This document shows positions 32,931 through 40,707 of a DNA stretch of 64,000 nt, in pieces. The notes beneath the pieces are model-generated. The model did no database searches and was not told where the DNA came from. It saw only the letters and a program-made list of their open reading frames with translations. Positions within the stretch are counted from its first letter, which is position 1; every line of letters begins with the position of its first letter. The DNA lies in contig CAWBVW010000005.1 of assembly GCA_963792365.1 (NCBI GenBank), positions 124,001-188,000 on the forward strand, given 5' to 3'. The translations under genes were made by a program, and so were the position numbers. The stretch is from JAOUGY01 sp963792365. GTDB lineage: Bacteria > Actinomycetota > Acidimicrobiia > Spongiisociales > ZC4RG35.

Positions 32931-34172
32931 ATGACGCAGCTGCGCGCGTCGACCCATGCCGGACGGTCGATGACCGATCGCCGCTTCAACCTGCTCTGGG
33001 CCGGTCAGGCCGTATCCCAACTCGGGGACTACCTCCCGTACGTCAGCCTGCCGCTCTTTGTCAAGTACCTCACCGACGGCACCCTCGAGGTTGCGCTGGC
33101 ATATGCGCTCGACGCCAGTCCGGCGGTTCTGGTCGGGTTCCTCGGCGGGGCTCTGATCGACCGGTGGCGGCTTCGCAGCGTCATGCTCATCACCGACGTG
33201 TTGCGGGCGGCAGCCTTCGGGTATCTCGCCTGGATAGCGGCAATGGGACCTGCCGAGGGCAGCGGAGAAGGCCTGGTGGCGGTTCTCGCAGTTGCGTTCG
33301 TGGCAGGAACGCTGGCCGCATTCTTCAACGGCGCCCTCTTTGCCGCAGTACCGCGTCTGATTGCCCGTGATCAGCTCGCAACGGCCAATTCGAAACTCGC
33401 AGCCAGCCTGAACCTCGCCACCATCCTGGGACCGGCCCTGGCCGGTCTGCTCATCTCCAACATCGGCTTCTGGCCGACGTTTGCGTTGAATGCGGCGACG
33501 TTCCTCGTCTCGGCCGTCACGATCTTGGCGGTCGGTGAGATCAACACCGGGCCGCCGGTTCAACAGAAGCGCGGTTACCTGGAAGAGTCGCTGCAGGGGC
33601 TGTCCCATCTCTGGGGTGATCGGCGGTTGAGAGTGGCCACGCTCGGAGTGGCCGCCGTGAACTTCGTCACAGGGTTCGTGGAGGGAACGCTGGTGCTGAC
33701 CTTCGATCTGGTCGGCGCCACCGAAGAGTGGCAGCAGGGCCTGTTGTTCACCTTCATGGGAGCCGGTGCCCTCATCGGATCTATCACCGCGCCCCGCGCA
33801 ATCGGACGTCTTGGGAATGGGAAGACGCTGGTGCTCGGCACCCTGGCCTTCGGGACGTTGTTCTCGTTCTTCACGAGCACGTCGTACGGAGTGGCGGCGT
33901 TCGCCACCATCTTCTTCGCCTTTGTCGGTTTCCAACTCGTGGCGGTGCCGTACGCGACGATCCGGCAGAAGTACACGCCGGACCACCTCCTCGGCCGCGT
34001 CGCCACTGTCAGCAGGGCGATCGCATGGACCACGTTGCCGGTTGGCGCCCTGATCGGAGCCACGGCCAGCGATCTCACCGACTTCGGTGCCGTGGTGCGC
34101 GCCGCCCCGATGTTCATCGTGGCGGTGGCGCTGACGCTCATGCTCACGGTCGTCTGGAGCGACACCCCGTGA
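32931..34172 (+). CDS. Major facilitator superfamily transporter
   Basis: A 413-aa, 12-helix MFS protein. The N-terminal segment FNLLWAGQAVSQLGDYLPYVSLPLF and the loop GGALIDRWRLRSVML (the MFS signature after helix 2) place it with EntS/multidrug-efflux-type exporters. Substrate is unknown. I chose the ATG at 32931 with GGGGGA upstream over a GTG at 32910. It is monocistronic, followed by two GC-rich hairpins without T tracts. Confidence 0.87.
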   Translation: MTQLRASTHAGRSMTDRRFNLLWAGQAVSQLGDYLPYVSLPLFVKYLTDGTLEVALAYALDASPAVLVGFLGGALIDRWRLRSVMLITDVLRAAAFGYLAWIAAMGPAEGSGEGLVAVLAVAFVAGTLAAFFNGALFAAVPRLIARDQLATANSKLAASLNLATILGPALAGLLISNIGFWPTFALNAATFLVSAVTILAVGEINTGPPVQQKRGYLEESLQGLSHLWGDRRLRVATLGVAAVNFVTGFVEGTLVLTFDLVGATEEWQQGLLFTFMGAGALIGSITAPRAIGRLGNGKTLVLGTLAFGTLFSFFTSTSYGVAAFATIFFAFVGFQLVAVPYATIRQKYTPDHLLGRVATVSRAIAWTTLPVGALIGATASDLTDFGAVVRAAPMFIVAVALTLMLTVVWSDTP

Positions 34173-34227
34173 TCGGGGCGTCCGCCCTCTCGCTCGGGCG
34201 GAGTCGTACACTCTTGGGCAGAGACCG

Positions 34228-35058
34228 ATGCCCCTGACGATCGCCCAGATCTCCGACATCCATTGTGGTTCCCCGCTCCACGACCGGGAGCTCCTCGAGC
34301 TCGCGGTCGAAGAGATCCTCGACTTGGCCCCCGACGTTGTGGTGGTGGCGGGCGATCTCACCCAGGAGGGATACCCGGACGAGTTCCAGGCGGCCCGCGA
34401 CGCTCTGCGGCCGTTGCTCGAGGCCCTCACGACCATTGTCATCCCGGGAAACCACGACGCCAAGAACGTCGGGTACGTGCACTTCGAAGACCTCTTCGGA
34501 AAGGGAGAGGACGGTCGGGCTGATCGGGTGTTGCATCTCCGACGCGAGGCGCATCCCGAGCGGGTGGCGATCGTGGCGGTCGACTCGTCGATGCCGGACC
34601 TCGCCGAAGGTGAAGTCGGCCGAGAGCGATACAGCTGGATTCGCGAGCAATTCGGCGCCGAGTCGCAGTATCGAATTCTCGTGATGCACCATCACCTGGT
34701 GTCGGTCCCCGGCACCGGGCGGGAGCGAAACATCGTGTGGGATGCGGGCGATCTCTTGGAAGTCCTCGAGGATTGCAGTGTGGACATGGTCATGTGCGGC
34801 CACAAGCACGTGCCCCACGTGTGGGTGCTCGGTCGGATGATGCTGGTCATGTCCGGCACCGTGTCGTCGTGGCGGACGCGCGGCTACACGCGCCCGTCCT
34901 ACAACGTGGTGGAGATCGACCGCAACGAGGTGCAGGTCACCCTCGTGTACCCGGGCACGGGTCAGCGGCGCGCTGCCACCTATGACCGATCTACGGGGCT
35001 GCTCGACCGCAATCCGGAACTCGCCGACATGTTCTCGAAGGACAACTGGCGATGGTGA
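34228..35058 (+). CDS. Calcineurin-like metallophosphoesterase
   Basis: A 276-aa protein with the binuclear-metal phosphoesterase motifs in order: QISDIHCG (Asp, His), VVVAGDLTQEG (Asp), IPGNHDAKN (Asn, His), VMHHHLV (His) and CGHKHVPHVW (His). The layout resembles class III cyclic nucleotide phosphodiesterases (CpdA/Rv0805). Substrate is not established. Its stop overlaps the ABM-fold gene by 7 bases. Confidence 0.88.
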   Translation: MPLTIAQISDIHCGSPLHDRELLELAVEEILDLAPDVVVVAGDLTQEGYPDEFQAARDALRPLLEALTTIVIPGNHDAKNVGYVHFEDLFGKGEDGRADRVLHLRREAHPERVAIVAVDSSMPDLAEGEVGRERYSWIREQFGAESQYRILVMHHHLVSVPGTGRERNIVWDAGDLLEVLEDCSVDMVMCGHKHVPHVWVLGRMMLVMSGTVSSWRTRGYTRPSYNVVEIDRNEVQVTLVYPGTGQRRAATYDRSTGLLDRNPELADMFSKDNWRW

Positions 35059-35354
35059 TCCGATTCTTCCTCTCGGCGGTTGCGCCCTCCGACCTCGACA
35101 GGGTCGTCGCAGCTTTTCAGCACGACGTCGTTCCGGTGTTCGAAGCGCACCCCGACTGTATGGGAGTCGAGTTGATCATGTCCACCGAGCCCGGTGTCGA
35201 CGGACTCGTGGAGGGTGGCGCTCTCACCCGGTGGGTCTCGCTCGAGGCCATGGAAGCCGCCCTCGCCTCCGAGGACCTGACCTCGTCACAGGCACGGATC
35301 CGCCAGTACCTGCGTCGCGAACCGATCCGCAAGGTCTACCGCGTGATGGGGTGA
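35052..35354 (+). CDS. ABM-fold (dimeric alpha-beta barrel) protein
   Basis: A 100-aa protein. The pattern beta strand (MVIRFFLSA), helix (VAAFQHDVVPVFEAHPDCMGVELI), strand, and a WVSLEAMEAALASEDL helix is typical of antibiotic-biosynthesis-monooxygenase-like domains, many of which are catalytically undefined. It overlaps the phosphoesterase stop, and its last 69 bases run antisense to the end of the cyclic diphosphoglycerate synthetase gene. Confidence 0.68.
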   Translation: MVIRFFLSAVAPSDLDRVVAAFQHDVVPVFEAHPDCMGVELIMSTEPGVDGLVEGGALTRWVSLEAMEAALASEDLTSSQARIRQYLRREPIRKVYRVMG

Positions 35355-36650
35355 GGCTGATGCCTCGAACTGCTCCTCCACGATTCCGGCGAGTGTGCCG
35401 ATGCCCCCGTCCATCATCACGGCGTTGTGGACGAATCCGACATCTGCGCCAACCGCCTCGGCGGCGGGCAGCACGATGCCGGCCGCGGCCGCTTTGACCT
35501 CGGTGAGCACGAGGCACTCACGGCCGAGGTGGCCCAGATCGGCCAGCAACCGCCGCCGGTCCGACAGCGAGTGCACCGATCGAACCGACTCGGCACCGAG
35601 CCCGAGAAGCGCGTTCTCGATCAACCCGGCCGCCGTCGGAGGCGCCGTTGTGGCGAGCACCACTGAACGACCCACCACCGACACGGTCGGCTCCGGCATC
35701 AACCGGCCCACGAGGCACGGGAGGTCCGGCCGCACGCGCCGAGCCGCCTGGATCAGATCGTCGCTGCCCTCAGTTCCTTCGATCACAACGAGCACGGAAG
35801 CGACCATGAGCCGGTACGAGCCCAGATACCCCACGAGGAATTCGGGATCGAGCGACGATCGCGTCACCAACACGGTCGCATCGGCCTCGACCGGTGGGAC
35901 GGCGGTTCCACTCCCCTCGTAGATGACGATCTCCGGATCGAGCTCGATTGCCCGTGCCACCCCGGCCTCGAAGTTCGCGTCGACCACCACACCTGCAGGA
36001 CCCGCGCCAACGCGGCGCGTTCCGATCGTGTCCACCCCGGCGAAGATGGCATCCTCGACGTAATCCGAGGTCGGATGCAGTCCCGCATCCATGAGTCGCT
36101 GGAACAGCCGGACGGGGTCGTGTGCCTCTCCGGCGCCGACGAACACCGGTTCGGGTGGGCCTCCGCGGCCCATGGTGACGATGCACGTCCGACGCTGCGC
36201 CGCTTTCCAGTGGCGGGCGAGATCGATCGCCACCGCGGTCTTCCCGGTGCGCTTGCCTGTGCCGGCGACCGTCACCGACGGTGACATGGTGAGCTTGGTC
36301 CGCTTCGGCGGATCGAATCGGAATCCACCGCCGGCATAGGACGCTCCGGCCGCGAGAGCAATGCCGGCGAGCGTGAAGCGTTCTCGTGGGTTGACCACAG
36401 GCTCGTCGCTCAAGTCCATGACGGTATCGACATCCAGTGCCGCGATCAGCTTCGGGAGCAGCGCACACGGGTCTCCGGAGTGGACCGGGATTGGCAGATC
36501 GGGCGGGGCGGAGGTCTTCTCGAAACCGCCGAGAAACAGGGCGCCGACCGGTTCCAGCCTCCGCTTGCGAAGCGTCGGGAGGGCCGCCTCGATGACCGGT
36601 GGATAGTGCTCTCCGTCGATCAGAAGGAGGGTACGTTCCATGCGGCTCAT
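35286..36650 (-). CDS. cpgS: Cyclic 2,3-diphosphoglycerate synthetase
   Basis: This enzyme closes 2,3-diphosphoglycerate to cyclic 2,3-diphosphoglycerate using ATP; it is characterised from Methanothermus fervidus. The 454-aa protein starts MERTLLLIDGEHYPPVIEAAL, the family's N-terminal signature, and has a P-loop-like VAGTGKRTGKTAVAIDLARH (about 130-149) in the ligase domain. Length fits the archaeal enzyme (about 460 aa). It overlaps the 2-phosphoglycerate kinase gene by ATGA. Gene identity rests on recognition of the family and the paired kinase; activity is inference. Confidence 0.87.
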   Translation of the reverse strand: MSRMERTLLLIDGEHYPPVIEAALPTLRKRRLEPVGALFLGGFEKTSAPPDLPIPVHSGDPCALLPKLIAALDVDTVMDLSDEPVVNPRERFTLAGIALAAGASYAGGGFRFDPPKRTKLTMSPSVTVAGTGKRTGKTAVAIDLARHWKAAQRRTCIVTMGRGGPPEPVFVGAGEAHDPVRLFQRLMDAGLHPTSDYVEDAIFAGVDTIGTRRVGAGPAGVVVDANFEAGVARAIELDPEIVIYEGSGTAVPPVEADATVLVTRSSLDPEFLVGYLGSYRLMVASVLVVIEGTEGSDDLIQAARRVRPDLPCLVGRLMPEPTVSVVGRSVVLATTAPPTAAGLIENALLGLGAESVRSVHSLSDRRRLLADLGHLGRECLVLTEVKAAAAGIVLPAAEAVGADVGFVHNAVMMDGGIGTLAGIVEEQFEASASPHHAVDLADRFATQVLADPCL

Positions 36651-37567
36651 CCGGCGGCCTCAACCGCTCCTGCCGCCGTGACCTCTGCGACCACGAGGTC
36701 GATCAGCGATTGGATGGCACGGTCGAGCTCTGTCGCGTCCACCAGCTGGACGCCGGACGCTCGAGCGGCCGCGATCAGATCGTCCTGGATGATGCGGATC
36801 CGGTCGAACAGGTCGAGGTAGCGATGCGGGCTGCGTCCGTGCTCGTTGTCGAGACGGTTCAGGAAGTGCGAGCGATGGATCTCGGGACACTCGAGGACCA
36901 TCAGGACCTGCACGATGACCGAACGGCTCCGGAGATCACGGAAGCGCGGATCATCCAGCAGCCCAGGTATGAGATGGACACCCTCGATGATGAGATCGGT
37001 GCGTTCCGCGACCGCTCGCTCGATCAGGCCGATGACTCCGCTCGAGAGCGCCTGAGCCTGGGACAGGAACCCCGCGCTCCCTTCGCCGCCCTCGAACGAC
37101 GACCGGTGAATCTCGGGCGTGGTCTCCGGCGGCAGGAACGATCGCATGATCTGTCGTACCGAGTCGGTCGAGGTCACCCTTGGCAGGTCGAGTCGCGCGC
37201 CGAGCTTGGTGGCGGCCGTGGACTTGCCCACACCGGTGGCGCCCCCGATCAGCACGATCACCGGACGTGGCGACCGCTTGGCACGCCGCCACGCCAGGTA
37301 CCGGTCCGTGGTCTCGCCGCCCTCGTGTGCGTTCAGCACCATTGCGGCCTCGGTCGTCAGATCGTCCGAGCCGATCGAATCGAGACCGCGGTCGCGCAGC
37401 CGCTCCTCGATGGCGAGGGCGAGCTGATAGGCCCGCTGCGGAGGAAGCCCCGTGGCCATTATGGACGCCGCCATCAGGCCTTTGGAGTACGGCAAACCGG
37501 TTCCATTCCGATCGTGCACCCAGATCGGATCGCCGGTGGTCACCGGCCAAACACCCGTCGAAGGCAT
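36647..37567 (-). CDS. pgk2: 2-phosphoglycerate kinase
   Basis: It phosphorylates 2-phosphoglycerate to 2,3-diphosphoglycerate, the first step to the cyclic form. The 306-aa protein has an N-terminal ATP-cone-like region (LPYSKGLMAASIMATGLPP, about 25-95) and a C-terminal P-loop kinase domain with IGGATGVGKSTAATKLG (about 107) and RVTSTDSVRQIMRSF. This two-part layout is that of archaeal 2-phosphoglycerate kinase. The ATG at 37567 has AGAGGAGG 5 bases upstream. The leader contains a c-di-AMP riboswitch. Confidence 0.87.
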   Translation of the reverse strand: MPSTGVWPVTTGDPIWVHDRNGTGLPYSKGLMAASIMATGLPPQRAYQLALAIEERLRDRGLDSIGSDDLTTEAAMVLNAHEGGETTDRYLAWRRAKRSPRPVIVLIGGATGVGKSTAATKLGARLDLPRVTSTDSVRQIMRSFLPPETTPEIHRSSFEGGEGSAGFLSQAQALSSGVIGLIERAVAERTDLIIEGVHLIPGLLDDPRFRDLRSRSVIVQVLMVLECPEIHRSHFLNRLDNEHGRSPHRYLDLFDRIRIIQDDLIAAARASGVQLVDATELDRAIQSLIDLVVAEVTAAGAVEAAG

Positions 37568-37617
37568 AACGCCTCCTCTTCTGTTTGACGCCGGCAACCC
37601 CTCGCCGACGCTGCACA

Positions 37618-37635
37618 GAGCCAGCGCGCTGGCTC
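37618..37635 (-). other. Palindromic hairpin at the 3' edge of the riboswitch aptamer
   Basis: GAGCCAGCGCGCTGGCTC is an 18-base perfect palindrome directly after, and sharing three bases with, the aptamer's 3' end. It could be part of the expression platform. No U tract follows, so an intrinsic terminator is not obvious; control by antitermination, Rho or translation is open. Confidence 0.5.
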
Positions 37636-37738
37636 CTCCCTGATGCCTACGGGGTTAGCTGACGGGCTCGGGCTGGAAGGCCGCCCTACCGATGCATCGG
37701 ATTCGCCCCAAAGAGTGGATCCCCCGCCCGGTGGCACC
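37633..37738 (-). promoter_or_regulatory. c-di-AMP riboswitch (ydaO/yuaA class) upstream of 2-phosphoglycerate kinase
   Basis: On the minus strand the leader carries, in order, GGTGCC, CTCTTTGGGGCGAATCCG, a short hairpin GATGCATC, GGTAGGG, CCTTCCAGCCCG, CCCGTCAGCTAACCCCG, TAGGCA and GGGAGGAG. These follow the conserved blocks of the ydaO/yuaA aptamer in the same order and spacing (compare the Thermoanaerobacter aptamer's UUUGGGG..AAUC, GUAGGG, CCUUC, CCCG, CAGCUAAC, AGGCA, GGAAGGAG). The aptamer ends about 65 bases before the 2-phosphoglycerate kinase start codon. The class binds cyclic di-AMP and usually turns genes off. Confidence 0.92.
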
Positions 37739-38056
37739 GACCACCGGCTCGGCAAGACGAAGCCTACTTGGTCACATATGTGAACGGTAGGGATTCTCGT
37801 AGGCTTGGGATCGCGCTCGATGGCTCGACCAAAACGTGGCGCCCTTCCGAACGGCGTCGGAGCGTGACTCGGCGCAGGCGAGTGTCGATCACCGTGTCCG
37901 GTATCGGCCGCGGCCGCTGCGCCGCGCTTGGTCCTGGCCCGAGTCGGTTCCGATTTCGCCGGAAACACACGCTCCGCCGGCGCATCGCTGGCGCCCTCCG
38001 GCTCGGTGGGCCACTACCCTCACCAGTGAACATACGACTGACGTCCGCGACACGGA
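37739..38056. other. Gap upstream of the riboswitch
   Basis: About 318 bases between the aptamer and the charged ORF. The palindrome TCACATATGTGA is at 37772-37783, about 35 bases upstream of the aptamer and so near where the leader promoter should be. Otherwise I see no gene: ORFs here on both strands are Arg-rich and unconvincing. Confidence 0.4.
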
Positions 38057-38416
38057 TTGAAGCGGAGACTGGGCAAAACTGAGATCGTGAACGACGAGAC
38101 GACAGATGCCAAGCGAGATCGCGAAAGGCTCGAGGCGGAGCGTGCGCAGCGTGAGGCAGACCGAAAGGCCGGGCACGCCCGGCGCGAGGCGGACCGCAAG
38201 GCCGAGCATGTCCGACATGAGGCCCGCCGCCGCGAGGATGAACGACGCCGAGACGCCGGTAGCACTGACGAACAACGGCGAGAAGAGCGCATGGAGCGGG
38301 AGAAGGCCGAGGCGGAACGCCGAGAAGAACGCGAAGCCGCGGAACGAGAACGTCGGCGTGAGCGTGAGCTTGCCGAACGGGAGCGGCGGGAGCAGCGCGA
38401 GTCGGGCGGGTCGTGA
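38057..38416 (+). CDS. Highly charged helical (Glu/Arg-rich) protein, doubtful
   Basis: A 119-aa ORF (TTG start; a GTG at 38090 would give 108 aa) made almost wholly of Arg, Glu, Ala, Asp and Lys, with repeats of the form RREADRKAE and AERERRRERELAERERREQ. It would form a long single alpha-helix or coiled coil. Low complexity makes coding status uncertain; there is no strong ribosome binding site. The antisense ORF is its shadow. No function is assigned. Confidence 0.38.
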   Translation: MKRRLGKTEIVNDETTDAKRDRERLEAERAQREADRKAGHARREADRKAEHVRHEARRREDERRRDAGSTDEQRREERMEREKAEAERREEREAAERERRRERELAERERREQRESGGS

Positions 38417-38650
38417 CGACGAGTACTGACGCCTGAGGTTCATGTTCGGTCCGTAGATGAGGTGACCCCTCTTACGCCCTGGACGTCGGCATCTCGGTCA
38501 GCCGTTTCGTGAACCGGCGGATCGAGAGGTGCCTCTCGACTCCGCCAGGTCGATCGAGATGACGATCATCAGCGTCGAGCATGTGGACGGACCCGGTGAT
38601 CGAAGAGATCGGTCCCACGTTGGGAGGTGCGCGGAGTGGACGAGGTGTAA

Positions 38651-39374
38651 CTGCTGGGTGCCTTGCGCATTCAAGACGAAGTCCTGACTATCTCGTCAGG
38701 CGGCCAGACGCGCCAGCAGGCCGAACAGGCTGGCGTACCGCATTCTACGTTCGACCGGCTGGCCGCGGACGGCTCGATCCTCGAGAGGGTCGCCCATGGG
38801 GTGTAACACCTCGCCGGTGCTCCCCTACCGGATGATCTCGAGCTGCGCGCCGCCTGGCTACAGCTCGCTCCGACACACCTGCCTGGGTGCGGACCCTGGA
38901 TCAAGGTGTCGTTTCTCACCGGTCCGCTGCCGCGATGTACGGACTCGGTCACCTGCCGGCTGACACTCATGACTTCACGCTGCCAGCGAGGCGCCAGACA
39001 CGCCGTCCCGACGTTCGCCTCCACCTCTACCGCTGGATCGGCATGAGTGCATCCAGCTTCGCGGGCTCCCGGTCACCAGACCTTCCCGCACTGCTTCCGA
39101 TCTTCTCGCTGACCATGAGGACCCCGAAGCGGTCGCCTACGTGGTGGCCGAGGCCATTCGAGGTGCGCACGACTACCCCGCAACTTTCGCCGATTCACTC
39201 GCCCCGTACGGGGCTCGGTTCGGACTCCGGGGAGGCGATGGGTTCGCACTGCTTCGATGGCTACTCGACCTCGCCGGAGATCCGGACGCGGGCGAGTGGA
39301 TCGCTGAGGCCCGTCAACACCCCGCGCAGGCCGGCGGCATCGCGTCAGCATCGCCCGCCGCACGGAAGCCGTAG
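38651..39374 (+). pseudogene. Decayed AbiEi-type antitoxin (type IV toxin-antitoxin)
   Basis: Joined across frames, the translation follows an AbiEi/MenA-like antitoxin. Frame 1 holds the N-terminal helix-turn-helix and RLAADGSILERVAHGV, then a nonsense TAA at 38804-38806 and HLAGAPLPDDLELRAAWLQL. A frameshift near 38885 leads to RTLDQGVVSHRSAAAMYGL and LPARRQTRRPDVRLH. A second shift near 39030 gives LRGLPVTRPSRTASDLL, DHEDPEAVAYVVAEAIRG and FGLRGGDGFALLRWLL. One nonsense and two frameshifts show loss of function. It abuts the toxin pseudogene (TAGTG). Confidence 0.82.
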
Positions 39375-40270
39375 TGGCGGGCGATCGGCGCTACGGCAGT
39401 CCCGCGGCGTTTCGCCGCGCTTTGACCGACAAGCTGCCGCGACCTAGCCGTACACAGTCGCTGGTCCCTGCCGCAGCTGCAGCGTCAGCTCGCCTACGAC
39501 CGGTTGCTCGAAGGGCTGTACCTCATGGACGATGGGTGGATCGTCAAGGGTGCAGCGGCACTCCTGGCGCGGGATCTCCCGGTACGGGAGCCGGCCGATG
39601 TCGACGTCTATCGAGCTGCGACCCTCCAACAAGCAGAGGCCGACCTGCGAGCGGCCGCAAACAGGGACCTTGAAGATTGGTTCCGATTCGAGATCGGTCC
39701 CAGCCGTACCATATCCGTCGGTGGGGCTGCGCTCCGACTGCCTGTGATGGCGTTCATCGGCGCGTCTGAATGGTGCACGTTCCGCGTCGACCTTGTCGGG
39801 TCAGAGGTCCGAATCACCGGTCAACCGGACCAGGTACCACCATCGCCCGCATTGCGATGCCCGACATAGAGCAGCACGGCTACCGAGCCTCTCCGCTCAT
39901 CGACCACATCGCCGACAAGGTGGCTGCCACCCTGCAGAGCTACGGAGCAGAGCGGGTGCCGTCCACTCGATACAAGGATCTCGTCGATCTCGTGGCCATC
40001 GTGTCATTAGCCACGGTCCAGGCCGAGGCGCAGCGGCTCGCGCCGGAATCCGAGGCCCACCGGCGTGAAGTCACGCTCCCAAAAGCATTCTCGGCACCCG
40101 ACCATGGGCTGTGGGAAAGGGGATACGCGGTCGAAGCCGGACGAACACTGCTGGACACTGCGCTGACGCTCGACGACGCACTAGCGGTCGTGATGCCCCT
40201 CCTGAACCCGCTCCTCGATTGCACGGCAGCCGGCGCTTGGGATCCCAAGTCCAGTCGATGGACCACATGA
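39374..40270 (+). pseudogene. Decayed AbiEii-type nucleotidyltransferase toxin
   Basis: The reconstructed protein (about 298 aa) matches AbiEii/MenT-like toxins: RRYGSPAAFRRALTDKL, then after a one-base insertion near 39438 SRWSLPQLQRQLAYDRLLEG, DGWIVKGAAALLARDL and the metal-binding ADVDVYRA, then FHVDLVG-like FRVDLVGSEVRI. A second shift near 39840 leads to RIAMPDIEQHGYRASPLIDH, KVAATLQSYG and the conserved STRYKDLVDLVAI. Two frameshifts break it. Active relatives transfer nucleotides to tRNA ends. Confidence 0.83.
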
Positions 40271-40412
40271 CCGAGTGTTGTAGAGCGACCAGCAGCCGAG
40301 TCCGGTCGATCGGCGCCGAGGTCCTCATAGACATCGATGATGTCGGATTCGGCCAACAAAACCACCAGGACGGTCGGGCCGTCATCGAACCCCGATCGCG
40401 TGCAGTTGAGAC

Positions 40413-40503
40413 TGGTGTCGGCGAGAGGACTCGAACCTCCACGAGCTATACGCTCACCGGGCCCTCGACCGGGAGCGTCCAGCAGACACAGTGCCACTCC
40501 GCC
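40413..40503 (-). pseudogene. 5'-degraded tRNA-Leu(GAG) copy
   Basis: The minus strand holds a tRNA-Leu-like sequence whose 3' half is intact: anticodon loop TCGAGGG, variable arm, T-arm GAGGTTCGAGTCCTC, acceptor strand and encoded CCA (40413-40415). The 5' acceptor strand and D-arm do not pair, and the anticodon stem has a C-C mismatch. Its 3' part is nearly identical (about 42 of 44 bases) to the intact tRNA-Leu 175 bases away. Confidence 0.7.
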
Positions 40504-40566
40504 TCCACGGCGAGGCCAGGGTTTGGAGACACGAGGAAGCCACCGTTACGGGAGGCTCCGGGATTG

Positions 40567-40584
40567 TCTGGGATTCTTCCCAGA
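40567..40584 (-). terminator. Hairpin downstream of tRNA-Leu
   Basis: TCTGGGA-TTCT-TCCCAGA is a perfect 7-bp stem and 4-base loop starting 5 bases after the tRNA 3' end on the minus strand. No U tract follows, so terminator strength is uncertain. Confidence 0.45.
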
Positions 40585-40588
40585 TCGG

Positions 40589-40673
40589 TGTCGGAGAGAG
40601 GACTCGAACCTCCACGAGCTATTCGCTCACTAGGCCCTCAACCTAGCGCGTCTACCAATTCCGCCACTCCGAC
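40589..40673 (-). tRNA. tRNA-Leu (anticodon GAG)
   Basis: The minus strand reads GTCGGAGTGGCGGAATTGGTAG and onward, with the acceptor stem GTCGGAG/CTCCGAC, discriminator A, an anticodon stem CTAGG/CCTAG around TTGAGGG (anticodon GAG), a long variable arm (class II) and T-arm GGAGGTTCGAGTCCTCT. CCA is not fully encoded (ACCG follows). All stems pair, so it should be functional. Confidence 0.95.
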
Positions 40674-40707
40674 GTGGGCGCCGTGATCTTAGCCTTTGGG
40701 CTCCCCG

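Noticed and set aside
34165..34202. Two GC-rich hairpins after the MFS gene as terminators
   Set aside because: No T tract follows and one includes the stop codon, so support is weak.
32784..34463. 559-aa minus-strand ORF
   Set aside because: Antisense to the MFS gene and the phosphoesterase start; low-complexity composition.
37772..37783. Palindrome TCACATATGTGA as a CRP site
   Set aside because: Half-sites are in the opposite order to TGTGA-N6-TCACA and spacing is wrong. It could still be another operator.
37889..38443. 184-aa minus-strand hydrophobic ORF
   Set aside because: It is the antisense reading of the Arg/Glu-rich ORF; Leu/Phe/Ala codons arise from the complement of Glu/Arg codons.
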